A stretch of DNA of 64,000 nt. Source: Streptomyces sp. LBL (GTDB lineage Bacteria > Actinomycetota > Actinomycetes > Streptomycetales > Streptomycetaceae). The notes beneath the pieces are model-generated. The model was not told the origin of the DNA, did no database searches, and saw only the letters and a program-made list of their open reading frames with translations. Location of the stretch: positions 62,001 through 126,000 of the forward strand of contig NZ_JARXYX010000024.1 in NCBI RefSeq assembly GCF_029893585.1, in the 5' to 3' direction. Of this stretch, positions 9,264 to 17,241 are shown piece after piece; within the stretch, counting starts at the first letter, position 1, and each line of letters starts with the position of its first letter. A program made the position numbers and the translations under genes.

Positions 9264-9686
9264 GTGACCACCGCAGGACCGTCCGTGAAGGGCCGTGCGA
9301 CCCGGCAGCGGGCCGCCGTCGCTGCGGCCCTCGACGAGGTCGACGAGTTCCGCAGCGCTCAGGAACTCCACGACATGCTGAAGCACAAGGGCGACTCGGT
9401 CGGACTCACCACGGTCTACCGCACGCTCCAGTCCCTCGCCGACGCCGGTGAGGTCGACGTCCTGCGCACCTCCGACGGCGAGTCCGTCTACCGCCGCTGC
9501 TCCAGCGGCGAGCACCACCACCACCTCGTCTGCCGCGTCTGCGGCAAGGCCGTCGAGGTCGAGGGCCCTGCCGTGGAGACGTGGGCGGAGGCCATCGCGG
9601 CGGAACACGGCTTCGTGAACGTGGCGCACACGGTGGAGATCTTCGGCACCTGCGCGGAGTGCGCCGCGGGGTGCGCCACGGGGTGA
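9264..9686 (+). CDS. zur: Zinc uptake regulator, Fur family
   Basis: This is the zinc-sensing repressor of zinc uptake genes, 140 residues. The N-terminal winged helix (residues 1-80, with the recognition segment VGLTTVYRTLQSLADAGEV) is followed by the dimerisation domain. Metal ligands are visible: HHHHLVCRVCG supplies regulatory His and the first structural CxxC, and CAECA the second. I remember the S. coelicolor Zur (SCO2508) as nearly the same sequence. The start is GTG 9264, with GAGGAGG about six bases before it. Its place just after znuACB and the operator before znuA indicate negative feedback on the importer. Confidence 0.95.
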   Translation: MTTAGPSVKGRATRQRAAVAAALDEVDEFRSAQELHDMLKHKGDSVGLTTVYRTLQSLADAGEVDVLRTSDGESVYRRCSSGEHHHHLVCRVCGKAVEVEGPAVETWAEAIAAEHGFVNVAHTVEIFGTCAECAAGCATG

Positions 9687-9721
9687 GCCGGATTTCGTGC
9701 GGGTGAGAGGGAGCGCGCGCC

Positions 9722-9742
9722 CCTGGGGGCCGTGCCCCCAGG
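9722..9742. terminator. Hairpin between convergent zur and uppS
   Basis: CCTGGGGGC and GCCCCCAGG pair perfectly (9 bp) around a 3-base loop. The hairpin sits between the stop codons of two converging genes, so it can serve as a bidirectional terminator. Confidence 0.65.
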
Positions 9743-9765
9743 CCCCGCTTCGGCCCTGAAGGGGC

Positions 9766-10599
9766 CTACTCCTGCTTGCCCTCCATGGCCAGCAGCTCCT
9801 CGTTCGGGATGGCTCCGCCGAACCGCCGGTCCCGGGACGCGAACTCCAGGCAGGCCCGCCACAGGTCACGTCGGTCGAAGTCCGGCCACAGGACGTTCTG
9901 GAAGACCATCTCGGCGTAAGCGCTCTGCCAGAGAAGGTAGTTGGAGGTGCGCTGCTCGCCGCTGGGCCGCAGGAACAGGTCGACGTCCGGCATGTCCGGG
10001 TAGTACAGGTACTTCTGGATGGTCTTCTCGGTGACCTTCGACGGGTCCAGCCGCCCCGCCTTCACATCCTCCGCGATCCCCTTCATCGCGTCCGCGAGTT
10101 CGGCCCGGCCGCCGTAGTTCATGCAGAAGTACAGCGTCAGCTTGTCGTTGCCCTTGGTCTGCTCCTGCGCGATCTGGAGCTCCTTGGCGACGGACTTCCA
10201 CAGCCGGGGCATACGGCCCACCCAGCGCACCCGGATCCCCAGCTCGTCGAGCTGGTCCCGGGTCTTGCGGATGAAGTCGCGGTTGAAGTTCATCAGGAAC
10301 TTCACCTCGTCCGGCGACCGCTTCCAGTTCTCGGTGGAGAAGGCGTACAGCGAGATGGACCCGACGCCCATCTCGATCGCGCCCTGGAGCACGTCCAGCA
10401 CCCGCTCGGCGCCGACCTTGTGCCCCTCGGTGCGCGGCAGCCCGCGTTCCTTCGCCCAGCGCCCGTTCCCGTCCATGACGATCGCCACATGCTTGGGGAC
10501 CAGCTCGCTCGGGAACTTCGGCGGGCGGGCCCCGGACGGGTGCGGCTCCGGTGTCCTGTACTCGCGTCGCTGGCGCCCCAGGATCCCGCGTACGGCCAT
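9766..10599 (-). CDS. uppS: Isoprenyl transferase (undecaprenyl diphosphate synthase family)
   Basis: This is a cis-prenyltransferase that condenses isopentenyl diphosphate onto an allylic diphosphate to make the polyprenyl carrier for cell-wall synthesis. It has 277 residues. The catalytic Asp is in IVMDGNGRWAKERG (D43). Downstream motifs ISLYAFSTENWKR and the C-terminal DLFLRPSGEQRTSNYLLWQSAY (substrate-binding Arg and Ser) are intact. Start ATG 10599 is the conserved MAVRGILGRQRREY; the frame stays open upstream but that part is not conserved-looking. It lies 55 bases downstream of recO, a pairing common in actinobacteria. Confidence 0.95.
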   Translation of the reverse strand: MAVRGILGRQRREYRTPEPHPSGARPPKFPSELVPKHVAIVMDGNGRWAKERGLPRTEGHKVGAERVLDVLQGAIEMGVGSISLYAFSTENWKRSPDEVKFLMNFNRDFIRKTRDQLDELGIRVRWVGRMPRLWKSVAKELQIAQEQTKGNDKLTLYFCMNYGGRAELADAMKGIAEDVKAGRLDPSKVTEKTIQKYLYYPDMPDVDLFLRPSGEQRTSNYLLWQSAYAEMVFQNVLWPDFDRRDLWRACLEFASRDRRFGGAIPNEELLAMEGKQE

Positions 10600-10654
10600 G
10601 TGCTTCTCGTCTCCTCTGTGGTGCTTACGACTGTCGTGCTTACGTCCGTGGTGC

Positions 10655-11404
10655 CTACGACTTTTCCACGTACCTGAGCGACCGCAGCCCGCGCTCCAGG
10701 TGCCAGTGCAGATAGGCGGACACCAGCCCGCTCCCCTCCCGCACGTGCCGCGCCTCGCACGCGTCCGCGGTCTCCCAGTCTCCCGTGAGCAGCGCCCCGA
10801 GGAGTTCCAGGGTCCCCGGCGACGGTACGACGCTCCCGGGCACCCGGCAGTCGACGCAGACCGAGCCTCCGGACGCGACGGAGAAGAACCGGTTGGGCCC
10901 GGGCATCCCGCACCTCGCACAGTCGCCGAAGCTGGGGGCGTACCCGTTGACGGCGAGGGAGCGCAGGAGGAACGCGTCGAGCACGAGATGCGGGGAGTGC
11001 TCACCGCGGGCGAGCGTCCGCAGCGCGCCGACCAGCAGCAGATACTGCTGCACCGCCGGCTCGCCCTCATGGTCCGTGAACCGCTCGGCGGTCTCCAGCA
11101 TCGCCGTCCCGGCGGTGTAGCGCGCGTAGTCCGCGGCGATCCCGCCGCCGTACGGCGCGATGGTCTCGCTCTGCGTGCACAGCGGCAGCCCGCGCCCGAT
11201 CAGCTCGCTCCCCCGCGCGAAGAACTGCACGTCGACATGGGAGAAGGGCTCCAGCCGCGCCCCGAACTTCGACTTGGTCCGGCGCACTCCGCGGGCCACG
11301 GCCCGTACCCGTCCGTGACCGCGCGTGAGCAGCGTGATGATCCGGTCCGCCTCACCCAGCTTCTGGGTGCGCAGCACGATGCCGTCGTCGCGGAACAGAC
11401 TCAT
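10655..11404 (-). CDS. recO: DNA repair protein RecO
   Basis: This protein helps load RecA in the RecFOR gap-repair pathway. It has 249 residues. The N-terminal OB fold begins MSLFRDDGIVLRTQKLGEADRI. The central helical domain follows. The C-terminal zinc-binding module shows CARCG near residue 160 and CVDC about 20 residues later. Start ATG 11404 gives the family N-terminus. It is cotranscribed with uppS. The 260 bases upstream up to the next gene hold no recognisable gene. Confidence 0.95.
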   Translation of the reverse strand: MSLFRDDGIVLRTQKLGEADRIITLLTRGHGRVRAVARGVRRTKSKFGARLEPFSHVDVQFFARGSELIGRGLPLCTQSETIAPYGGGIAADYARYTAGTAMLETAERFTDHEGEPAVQQYLLLVGALRTLARGEHSPHLVLDAFLLRSLAVNGYAPSFGDCARCGMPGPNRFFSVASGGSVCVDCRVPGSVVPSPGTLELLGALLTGDWETADACEARHVREGSGLVSAYLHWHLERGLRSLRYVEKS

Positions 11405-11664
11405 GAAGCCATTCTCGCCTACGCGGGAAGCGCTCCGGGGACCCGCGTGCGGCGACCTCGCGGTGGCCAAACGGGGCAGAACCACCCAGGGACCCACACA
11501 CGCTGCGCTATGCGGCATCCATAAGGATCCCTGAGTGAAACCCGCAACAGTTGAAGACTTCTGCTGTCCTTCGGGTCGGGTACGAGGCGACGCCGTCACC
11601 GCCCACGTCGCCGCGAGCTACCCGGCAGCACGGCGCCGGGCGTAACCGCAGGTTGACGACAAGC

Positions 11665-12513
11665 TCAGCGGAAGTCGTCGACGTGGTCGACGGCCCACTG
11701 GGCGTAGGTGTGCGCCGGCGTGCCGGTGATCTTTTCGGCGATGACGGAGGTCGGGACCGGGACGCCGTTGGCGGCGGCCCACTGACTCACGATCGCCTCG
11801 GCCAATGCCGGATGCATCGTTCTACCCACGTCCGCGCGAGCCTGCTCGTCGGAGACGTGTTCGATCCGGATGCGGCGGCCGAGGGCCTCGCCGATGTACT
11901 CGACCTGCTGTTGCAGGGTCAGGGACTCGGCCCCGTAGATGGTGTAGGCCTGGTGCGAGTGGCCCGGTTCGGTCAGAGCGGTCACCGCGAGCGCCGCGAT
12001 GGCCTTCTCGTGCACCGGTGCCGACTGTGCGAGCGGATAGGGAAGCCGGACGACGTTGTCGGTACGGATCATTTCGGCCCACCAGGTGCGGGTGTTGGTC
12101 GCGAACGTCCCCGGCCTGAGGAACGTCCAGTCCATGCCGGACCGTTGGATGGCCTGCTCGATCGTGCGGTTCAGGCGGGGGACCAGGTGGTCGGCATCGG
12201 GGTTCAGGACCGACACCGACGAGAGCAGGACCACCTGCCGTATCCCCGCGGCTGTGGCCGTCGCAGCGACCTTCTCGACGTCGTAGGGATTCTGGGGGTC
12301 GAGCATTCCGTACAGGAACATTTTGTCGGCGCCGTCGAGGGCTGCGGTCAGCGTCTCGGGACGGTCCAGGTCGGCGGCGACCGCTTCCCACCCGGGCGTC
12401 AAACCCACGGCTGGGGTTCTGCTGACTGCTCTGACCTGCTCACCGGCGGCCAGCAGGCCATCGGCCACATGACGACCCACGTTACCGCGAGCGCCGAAGA
12501 CAACTGTCACCAT
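11665..12513 (-). CDS. NmrA-like NAD(P)-binding protein (atypical SDR)
   Basis: This 282-residue protein starts with a Rossmann fold, VTVVFGARGNVGRHVADGL, whose GxxGxxG cofactor motif lies at about residues 7-13. Further signs of an NmrA/HSCARG-type fold are VVLLSSVSVLNPDA in place of the catalytic Ser/Tyr region and WTFLRPGTFATN. It lacks the YxxxK pair of classical SDRs. Such proteins act as quinone or azo reductases or as redox sensors. It is flanked by gene-poor DNA, and the region up to the epimerase gene (12514-12813) shows no supported feature. Position between recO and the SCO2521 block suggests an acquired gene. Confidence 0.8.
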   Translation of the reverse strand: MVTVVFGARGNVGRHVADGLLAAGEQVRAVSRTPAVGLTPGWEAVAADLDRPETLTAALDGADKMFLYGMLDPQNPYDVEKVAATATAAGIRQVVLLSSVSVLNPDADHLVPRLNRTIEQAIQRSGMDWTFLRPGTFATNTRTWWAEMIRTDNVVRLPYPLAQSAPVHEKAIAALAVTALTEPGHSHQAYTIYGAESLTLQQQVEYIGEALGRRIRIEHVSDEQARADVGRTMHPALAEAIVSQWAAANGVPVPTSVIAEKITGTPAHTYAQWAVDHVDDFR

Positions 12514-12813
12514 GACGGGACCTCCTGTTGGTTGTGGACGTGAATTGCCGCACAGCCGGCGATGCCGTGGAAACCCGATTTCGCCACGGGCAGGTCGACA
12601 GTGCGGGACGTTTTGCTGCCGCGCGGGTGGCGGCCCGGCGTCAGTGGGCTTGGTCGTTGACGACGATGGGGAAACAAGTCAGGAGCCGGAGCGCGCTGAC
12701 CGGGCGCGGACGGGGACAGGACGTCGCTGCGCCGAGAGGCCGGCCGCGAGTGATGCAGGTGCGGGTCTGCCGTTGTCGGCGCGAGCACCGCGAGCGGGCC
12801 TCCCGGTCACCGG

Positions 12814-13695
12814 TCAGGGCTGGATGTTCTCCAGGTCCTCCAGAAGGCGCGGGTGCTTCGGCTCCCAGCCGAGCACCTGCCGGGTGTGGCTGCTGGCCGA
12901 GGGCTGGTCGTGCGCGAAGATAGGGCCGAGAGGGCCGTAGGTCTCCGCCGGGACCGACTCGACCGGCAGGCCCAGCCGTCGGCCGATGACCGCGGCGATG
13001 TCACGCACATGGTCTCCCTCGTCGGCCACGGCGTGCCAGGAGGTACCGGCTTCCGCCTGCTCCAGGGCGAGCCGGAAGAGGACTGCCGCGTCGAGCGCGT
13101 GCACGGCCGGCCAGCGCTGTGCGCCGTCGCCCGGGTAACCCGACACTCCGGTCTGGCGGGCGATGTGGGTAAGCAGACCGGCGAATCCGCCGTCGCCCTG
13201 GTGGTGGACCGTGCGCGGCAGGCGTACGGCCGTACTGCGGACCCCGCGCGAGGCCAGGCCCAGGACCGCCGTGACGGCGCGGCCACGACCACCGACCGGC
13301 CCGTCGGTCGGCACCGGGTCGGCCTCGGTGGAGGCACGGCCCGGCACATAGGGCGTACCCGAGCAGGTGACCAAGGGCCGGTCGCTGCCGACGAGTTCCT
13401 CGCCGAGCGTCGCGAGGGCCGCACTTTCCTCGGCGACCGCCTTGGAGACGGCGTCGGGGCTGCTGAAGTCGTTGGCGAATGCCAGGTGGATCACCCCGTC
13501 GGTCTGAGCGACGCCGGAGCGAAGGACGTCCAGATCGGCGAGACCTCCCCGGAGGGGCTCGGCTCCGGCCTCCTCGGCGGCCAGCGCGGAGGCGTCGGAG
13601 CGGGCGAGCGCGAGGACGCTGTTGCCGTTGCCGAGCAGCTCGGCGACGACGGCGGAACCGATCAGACCGGTGCCACCCGTGACAAAGACGTGCAT
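12814..13695 (-). CDS. NAD-dependent epimerase/dehydratase-family protein (extended SDR)
   Basis: This has 293 residues. The Rossmann start MHVFVTGGTGLIGSAVVAEL has the TGGTGLIG cofactor motif (about residues 6-13). VIHLAFANDF matches the NNAG-like strand. The catalytic YxxxK pair is replaced: the stretch VTCSGTPYVPG occupies that region, without a Lys four residues after the Tyr. The C-terminal part binds substrate. The start ATG 13695 is preceded by GGGAGGG. The gene is divergent from a TetR gene, with two matching palindromes between them, so it is the probable target of that repressor. The substrate is unknown; such proteins in actinomycetes may reduce xenobiotic aldehydes or ketones. Confidence 0.85.
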   Translation of the reverse strand: MHVFVTGGTGLIGSAVVAELLGNGNSVLALARSDASALAAEEAGAEPLRGGLADLDVLRSGVAQTDGVIHLAFANDFSSPDAVSKAVAEESAALATLGEELVGSDRPLVTCSGTPYVPGRASTEADPVPTDGPVGGRGRAVTAVLGLASRGVRSTAVRLPRTVHHQGDGGFAGLLTHIARQTGVSGYPGDGAQRWPAVHALDAAVLFRLALEQAEAGTSWHAVADEGDHVRDIAAVIGRRLGLPVESVPAETYGPLGPIFAHDQPSASSHTRQVLGWEPKHPRLLEDLENIQP

Positions 13696-13707
13696 AGGAC
13701 CCTCCCA

Positions 13708-13764
13708 GTGATGGGACTCTTGTCCCGTCACTCTAGCAGGATGATGGGACAAGAGTCCCATCAC
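13708..13764. promoter_or_regulatory. Two TetR-type palindromic operators in divergent promoter
   Basis: Operator 2 (13742-13763) has perfect 9-bp arms, TGATGGGAC and GTCCCATCA, around AAGA. Operator 1 (13709-13730) has the same arms with one mismatch around TCTT. Their centres are 33 bp apart, about three helical turns, so two dimers would sit on the same face. They lie between the epimerase start (13695) and the TetR start (13778). Confidence 0.8.
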
Positions 13765-13777
13765 GTATGATGGGGTC

Positions 13778-14356
13778 ATGGCTCGGTGGGAACCAGGCGC
13801 ACGCGAACGCCTTGTCGTGGCTGCTGTGGACCTGTTCACTGAGCAGGGGTACGACGCCACGACGGTCGCGCAGATCGCCGAGCGCGCCGGGGTCACCAAA
13901 AGCACCTTCTTCCGGCACTTCCCCGACAAGCGAGAGCTTCTGGTGGCCGGTCAGGAGACGCTGAGCCTGCTGCTGGCCGAGGGGATCACCGAGGCGCCCG
14001 GAAACGCCAGCCCACTAGAGGCGGTCGCTGCCGGTCTTGAGCGCGCGTCGAGCGCGATGGGCACCATGAATCGCGAGCTCGCCCCTCGCCTGAAGGCTGC
14101 CGTGGCCGCCAGCACCGAGCTTCAAGAGCGTGACGCTCTCAAGACCATCAGCCTCGCGGCCTCGATGACAACCGCTCTGGTCGCCCGCGGCGTACCCGAT
14201 CCGACAGCGGCTCTCGCGGGCGAGTTGGGCGTCCTCGCCTTCAAACGGGGCTACGCCGAATGGTCCGAGGGCGACCGTGATCCCAAGGAAGAGCTCGCCG
14301 GCTACGTCCTGGCGGCCCTGGACGAGCTGCGTACGGCGAGCGCGTCGCTGGGCTGA
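13778..14356 (+). CDS. TetR-family transcriptional regulator
   Basis: This is a 192-residue repressor. The helix-turn-helix domain (about residues 8-58) includes YDATTVAQIAERAGVTKSTFFRHFPDKREL. The C-terminal helices form the ligand and dimer domain. The GTCCC/GGGAC palindromes immediately upstream, shared with the divergent epimerase gene, are the likely binding sites, so it should repress both itself and the epimerase. Ligand unknown. Confidence 0.9.
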   Translation: MARWEPGARERLVVAAVDLFTEQGYDATTVAQIAERAGVTKSTFFRHFPDKRELLVAGQETLSLLLAEGITEAPGNASPLEAVAAGLERASSAMGTMNRELAPRLKAAVAASTELQERDALKTISLAASMTTALVARGVPDPTAALAGELGVLAFKRGYAEWSEGDRDPKEELAGYVLAALDELRTASASLG

Positions 14357-14379
14357 CCGGACAGGTCCACCCGCTCATC

Positions 14380-14524
14380 CCCGTCGACGACTCGCCGTCC
14401 CCCGGAACGCCGCCCCCGACGAAAACGCCGACTTCATCCTCTTCACCGCCTCCGGCCAGCCCCCTTCGCCACCGGCACCGAAATCATCGCCGACCGAGGC
14501 TTCACCCTCGGCGCCCCCACCTGA
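14380..14524 (+). pseudogene. Decayed C-terminal end of a short-chain dehydrogenase
   Basis: In one frame the DNA reads NAADENADF-like residues ending ADFILFTASGQP. After a shift at a C-run it continues FATGTEIIADRGFTLGAPT and a stop at 14522-14524. This matches the typical end of classical SDRs (ADxxLFLAS...FxTGxExxxDGGFT). No upstream part of the gene is seen. It is a small remnant left by rearrangement. Confidence 0.45.
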
Positions 14525-14610
14525 CCGTTCCCGTAACCGCTCCCGGAGACCGAGCGGGAGCGAGTCCTGCCACCAGGCACCCGCTCATGTCTGCCCTCGC
14601 CGGCCCCGCC

Positions 14611-14826
14611 TCAAGGGACCTCACCGCGGCTGCGGGCGTTGGCGTACGCCGTCGCCGCGCTCAGCCGTTCGGCCGGGGTGGCCCCGCGCACGGCCTCCGG
14701 TTCGACGTCCCACTCCCTGCCGCCGCCGTACGGCCTCAGTTGCACGTACGGCCCCTCGTGCCCCATGACGATCCCCACCCTGTCCGTCCGGGTGTCCACG
14801 GCATACGACCCCACCGGAGGCTTCAA
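14611..14826 (-). CDS. Small conserved hypothetical protein of the DUF397/regulator module
   Basis: This encodes 71 residues starting (M)KPPVGSYAVDTRTDRVG with a central VMGHEGPYVQLRPYGGG. I recognise it as a frequent small Streptomyces protein found beside XRE/DUF397 genes. The TTG start at 14826 overlaps the stop of the upstream gene (TTGA), and GGAGG stands seven bases before it, so translation is coupled. The C-terminus, AERLSAATAYANARSRGEVP, is well conserved as I recall. Function unknown; the compact beta-rich core suggests a binding module. Confidence 0.65.
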   Translation of the reverse strand: MKPPVGSYAVDTRTDRVGIVMGHEGPYVQLRPYGGGREWDVEPEAVRGATPAERLSAATAYANARSRGEVP

Positions 14827-15029
14827 CGCAGCGCCTCCACGAGCCGGCGCGCGGTCTCCACGGAACACCGCCCCAATTCGACGAGCGGACAGGGTGCCTC
14901 CCGCGCGAGACTCACCGGGTCGAGCCCCAATGACGGAAGTTTGATTCCCGCGATAAGGAGTGTAGTTCGCAATTCATTCACCGTGTCCTCCGCTTCTTCG
15001 ACGCAGAGCGCCGCATGTCGTGCATCCAC
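14823..15029 (-). CDS. Small conserved hypothetical protein
   Basis: This is a 68-residue protein, MDARHAALCVEEAED, followed by a core LLIAGIKLPSLGLDPVS and the end CSVETARRLVEALR. Proteins of this shape (short alpha-helical, with LGRCxxETARxLxxAL) accompany XRE/DUF397 modules in Streptomyces. It is translationally coupled to the 71-residue gene and divergent from the XRE regulator, so the four genes form one module. Function unknown. Confidence 0.6.
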   Translation of the reverse strand: MDARHAALCVEEAEDTVNELRTTLLIAGIKLPSLGLDPVSLAREAPCPLVELGRCSVETARRLVEALR

Positions 15030-15143
15030 CGTGTTCCCCTTCCTTTTCCGGTTTCACTCTTTCTATCTCCACAATGCCCTTCTCGGCCTACACTCGGCAG
15101 AGTCTGCGCACTACAAGTGCGGGTCAGCACAAGGAGGTTGGCC

Positions 15144-15977
15144 ATGGCCAACGGTTCACGGCAGGCGGTCTGGGAGTTCTTCGGGGCAGAGCTCAAGCGG
15201 AGAAGGGAGGACGCGGGAATCACCCAAGTGGAACTGGGCTCACGGGTCTTCGTCTCCGGCCCCTACATCGGCCAGTTCGAACAGGCCATTCGAAAACCGC
15301 AGCTGGATATCGCGCAGCGGATTGACGGTGTGCTGCAAACCGACGGTATTTTCGAGCGGTTGTGCAAGAAGCTGATTGACGACCCGCGGTACGCGGATTA
15401 CTTCGCGAAGGCGGCGGAGCTGGAGGCCCTGGCCACGAAGATCTGCGAGTTCGCGCCGGCGCTGGTGCCGGGGCTGCTGCAGACAGCGGGGTACGCGCGG
15501 GCGGTCACCATCGCAGCCAACCCGTTCGTCACCGACGAGTACGTCGAAGACATGGTCACCGGGCGCCTGGAACGAGCGCGGACCCTCAAGGACGCTACAA
15601 GGCCCGAGTATTGGGTGATCCTGCACGAGAACGTGCTGCGGATCCCCGTGGGCGGGCCCGAGACGATGGCCGAGCAGCTTGAGCACATCGTCCGACTGGC
15701 GAGCGAGCGCACAGTGATGGTGACGGTGTTTCCGTACACGGCCGGCGCCCACGCGTCCATGACCGGCGATCTGCGGCTCATGGAGTTCGACGACGCGCCG
15801 CCTGTCGCCTATACAGAGACGTCGTTTTCGGGAACGTTGATGGACGACCCGGCCGTGGTGAAGCGGACGCATCGCGCATACGATCTGCTCAGGGTCGCCG
15901 CGCTGTCGCCAGAGGCGTCCCTCGCCCTGATCGAGTCGATGGCAGAGGACCACAGACGATGCGCGAGTACGACCTGA
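15144..15977 (+). CDS. XRE regulator with DUF5753 domain (WhiJ/Scr1-like)
   Basis: This has 277 residues. The helix-turn-helix (about residues 10-65) has GAELKRRREDAGITQVELG, and the recognition region is unusual, FVSGPYIGQFEQAIRKP. The DUF5753 domain (about 85-265) shows the family landmarks FAPALVPGLLQTAGYARAV and VMVTVFPYTAGAH. Homologues such as WhiJ and Scr1 act with a downstream DUF397 protein to control development or antibiotic production, and are described as antitoxin-like. Start ATG 15144 follows AAGGAGG by six bases. The 3' end overlaps the DUF397 gene by 19 bases. Confidence 0.93.
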   Translation: MANGSRQAVWEFFGAELKRRREDAGITQVELGSRVFVSGPYIGQFEQAIRKPQLDIAQRIDGVLQTDGIFERLCKKLIDDPRYADYFAKAAELEALATKICEFAPALVPGLLQTAGYARAVTIAANPFVTDEYVEDMVTGRLERARTLKDATRPEYWVILHENVLRIPVGGPETMAEQLEHIVRLASERTVMVTVFPYTAGAHASMTGDLRLMEFDDAPPVAYTETSFSGTLMDDPAVVKRTHRAYDLLRVAALSPEASLALIESMAEDHRRCASTT

Positions 15978-16231
15978 GCAACGCCAACTGGCGCACGAGC
16001 ACCTACAGCAACGGCGAAGGCGGCAACTGCGTCGAGGTCGCGTACGACTTCCCCGGCGCAGCCCGCTGGCGTAAGAGCACCTACAGCGACGGCAACGGTG
16101 GGGACTGCGTCGAGGTGGCCGACGGAGTCCCCGGTGTCGTCCCGGTCCGGGACAGCAAGCTTGCCTCGGACAGCCCTCTTCTTGTCTTCGCCGCCGAGGC
16201 CTGGGTCGACTTCCTCGGCGTGCTCAAGTGA
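15959..16231 (+). CDS. DUF397 protein with two tandem domains
   Basis: This has 90 residues and two DUF397 units: WRTSTYSNGEGGNCVEVAYDFPG (about 11-33) and WRKSTYSDGNGGDCVEVADGVPG (about 37-59), ending with VPVRDSKLASDSP. A single unit is usual; the duplication is a variation. DUF397 proteins partner the upstream XRE/DUF5753 regulator and have been described as toxin-like in the Scr1-Scr2 pair of S. coelicolor. Overlapping genes indicate coupled synthesis. Its end overlaps the convergent membrane protein gene by eight bases. Confidence 0.9.
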   Translation: MREYDLSNANWRTSTYSNGEGGNCVEVAYDFPGAARWRKSTYSDGNGGDCVEVADGVPGVVPVRDSKLASDSPLLVFAAEAWVDFLGVLK

Positions 16232-17207
16232 CCGTCGGGGCCCTCCCCGGCTGCGGCACAGGGGCGGGCTCAGGCACGGGCTGAGGCACGGGCTCGGGCT
16301 GCGGTGCCGCCTCCGCCCACAGTTCGTTGAACTGGTTGACGCGGTCCTCCAGGTGCTCCGCCTCCGTTCTCAGCCAGGTCCCGTCCGGGTTGGACTGGAG
16401 GTCGGGTGAGGTCTCGTAGGACAGTTCCCCGTCGAAGATGATGAAGTCGTTCACCCGGGAGTTGGACGTCAGCAGGGACCGCACCGCGATCCGTGTGTCG
16501 ATGCCCCGCCTGCCGTGCTCGGCGCAGAGGTCTCTGAGGCTGGCGGTGACGTCGCGTGGTTCCTTCACGACGAACAGGCGCCGGATCTCCACACCCCGCC
16601 GCTTGATCGCCTTCTCCTGCGCGGCGAGATACCGCTCCGCGGGCCCGCTGTACCAGAAGTCGCGGTCCACGGAGGTGCTGGTGGCGTCGAGGGTCATTTT
16701 GACGCAGTCGGTGACGTCGAGCAGCCACTCGTAGTTCTCGCCCGGGCAGTCCGCGCTGCCGCTGCTGAGGCCCTCCATCAGCTTGGCGAGGCGGGCCAGC
16801 TCCTTCTCGGCGAAGGCCTGGACGATGTCGCCGCCCTCTTCGCGGACCTTGGTGTACCCCATGACCAGCCGGGTCACCTCCCCGGACCGCAGCACCGAAC
16901 CGTCGACCTGGCTGAACAGCTCCGTCGCGGCGATGATCTCCGCGAACCGCTGGTCGACCCGCTCGAACCGCTCGCCGAGGTCCACCATGTACTGCACGAT
17001 CAGCGCCGCGCTGCCGATGACGATGGACGCGGTCCACTGCCAGATGTCCCCGTTGCTCGAGTCCAGGAGGGCGGTCAGCAGAAACGTCACCCCTGCCGCC
17101 GAGGCGCTGACGATCAGCCGCCAGAACAGCTTGGGCATGCGCTGGTCATGGCGTCGCATGCCCGCTCCGTTGTTTCCTGCTCCTAATGACGCTCCACTCA
17201 TCACCAT
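16224..17207 (-). CDS. Two-TM membrane protein with cytosolic domain, unknown function
   Basis: This has 327 residues. Two hydrophobic segments lie near residues 28-46 (FWRLIVSASAAGVTFLLTALL) and 54-72 (WQWTASIVIGSAALIVQYM). A helical region and a soluble domain follow, with VDRDFWYSGPAERYLAAQE and the strand pair IRRLFVVKEPRD ... VNDFIIFDGELSYE. That arrangement resembles the phospholipase-D-like domains found at the C-terminus of some actinomycete signalling proteins, but I see no HxK motif. A Pro-rich tail ends the protein. It starts 34 bases after the SCO2521-family stop on the same strand, so it is probably the last gene of that operon. Confidence 0.65.
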   Translation of the reverse strand: MVMSGASLGAGNNGAGMRRHDQRMPKLFWRLIVSASAAGVTFLLTALLDSSNGDIWQWTASIVIGSAALIVQYMVDLGERFERVDQRFAEIIAATELFSQVDGSVLRSGEVTRLVMGYTKVREEGGDIVQAFAEKELARLAKLMEGLSSGSADCPGENYEWLLDVTDCVKMTLDATSTSVDRDFWYSGPAERYLAAQEKAIKRRGVEIRRLFVVKEPRDVTASLRDLCAEHGRRGIDTRIAVRSLLTSNSRVNDFIIFDGELSYETSPDLQSNPDGTWLRTEAEHLEDRVNQFNELWAEAAPQPEPVPQPVPEPAPVPQPGRAPTVT

Positions 17208-17241
17208 GTCTCCCCCGTCGGGTAAGTGGTCGGTGCCGCCC

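Noticed and set aside
11405..11664. Gene or small RNA between recO and the NmrA-like gene
   Set aside because: I see no start with an RBS, no clear hairpin and no tRNA-like structure in this 260-base gap.
12507..12788. Open minus-strand frame upstream of the NmrA-like gene
   Set aside because: It has no RBS, His/Pro/Arg-rich shadow composition and no recognisable motif.
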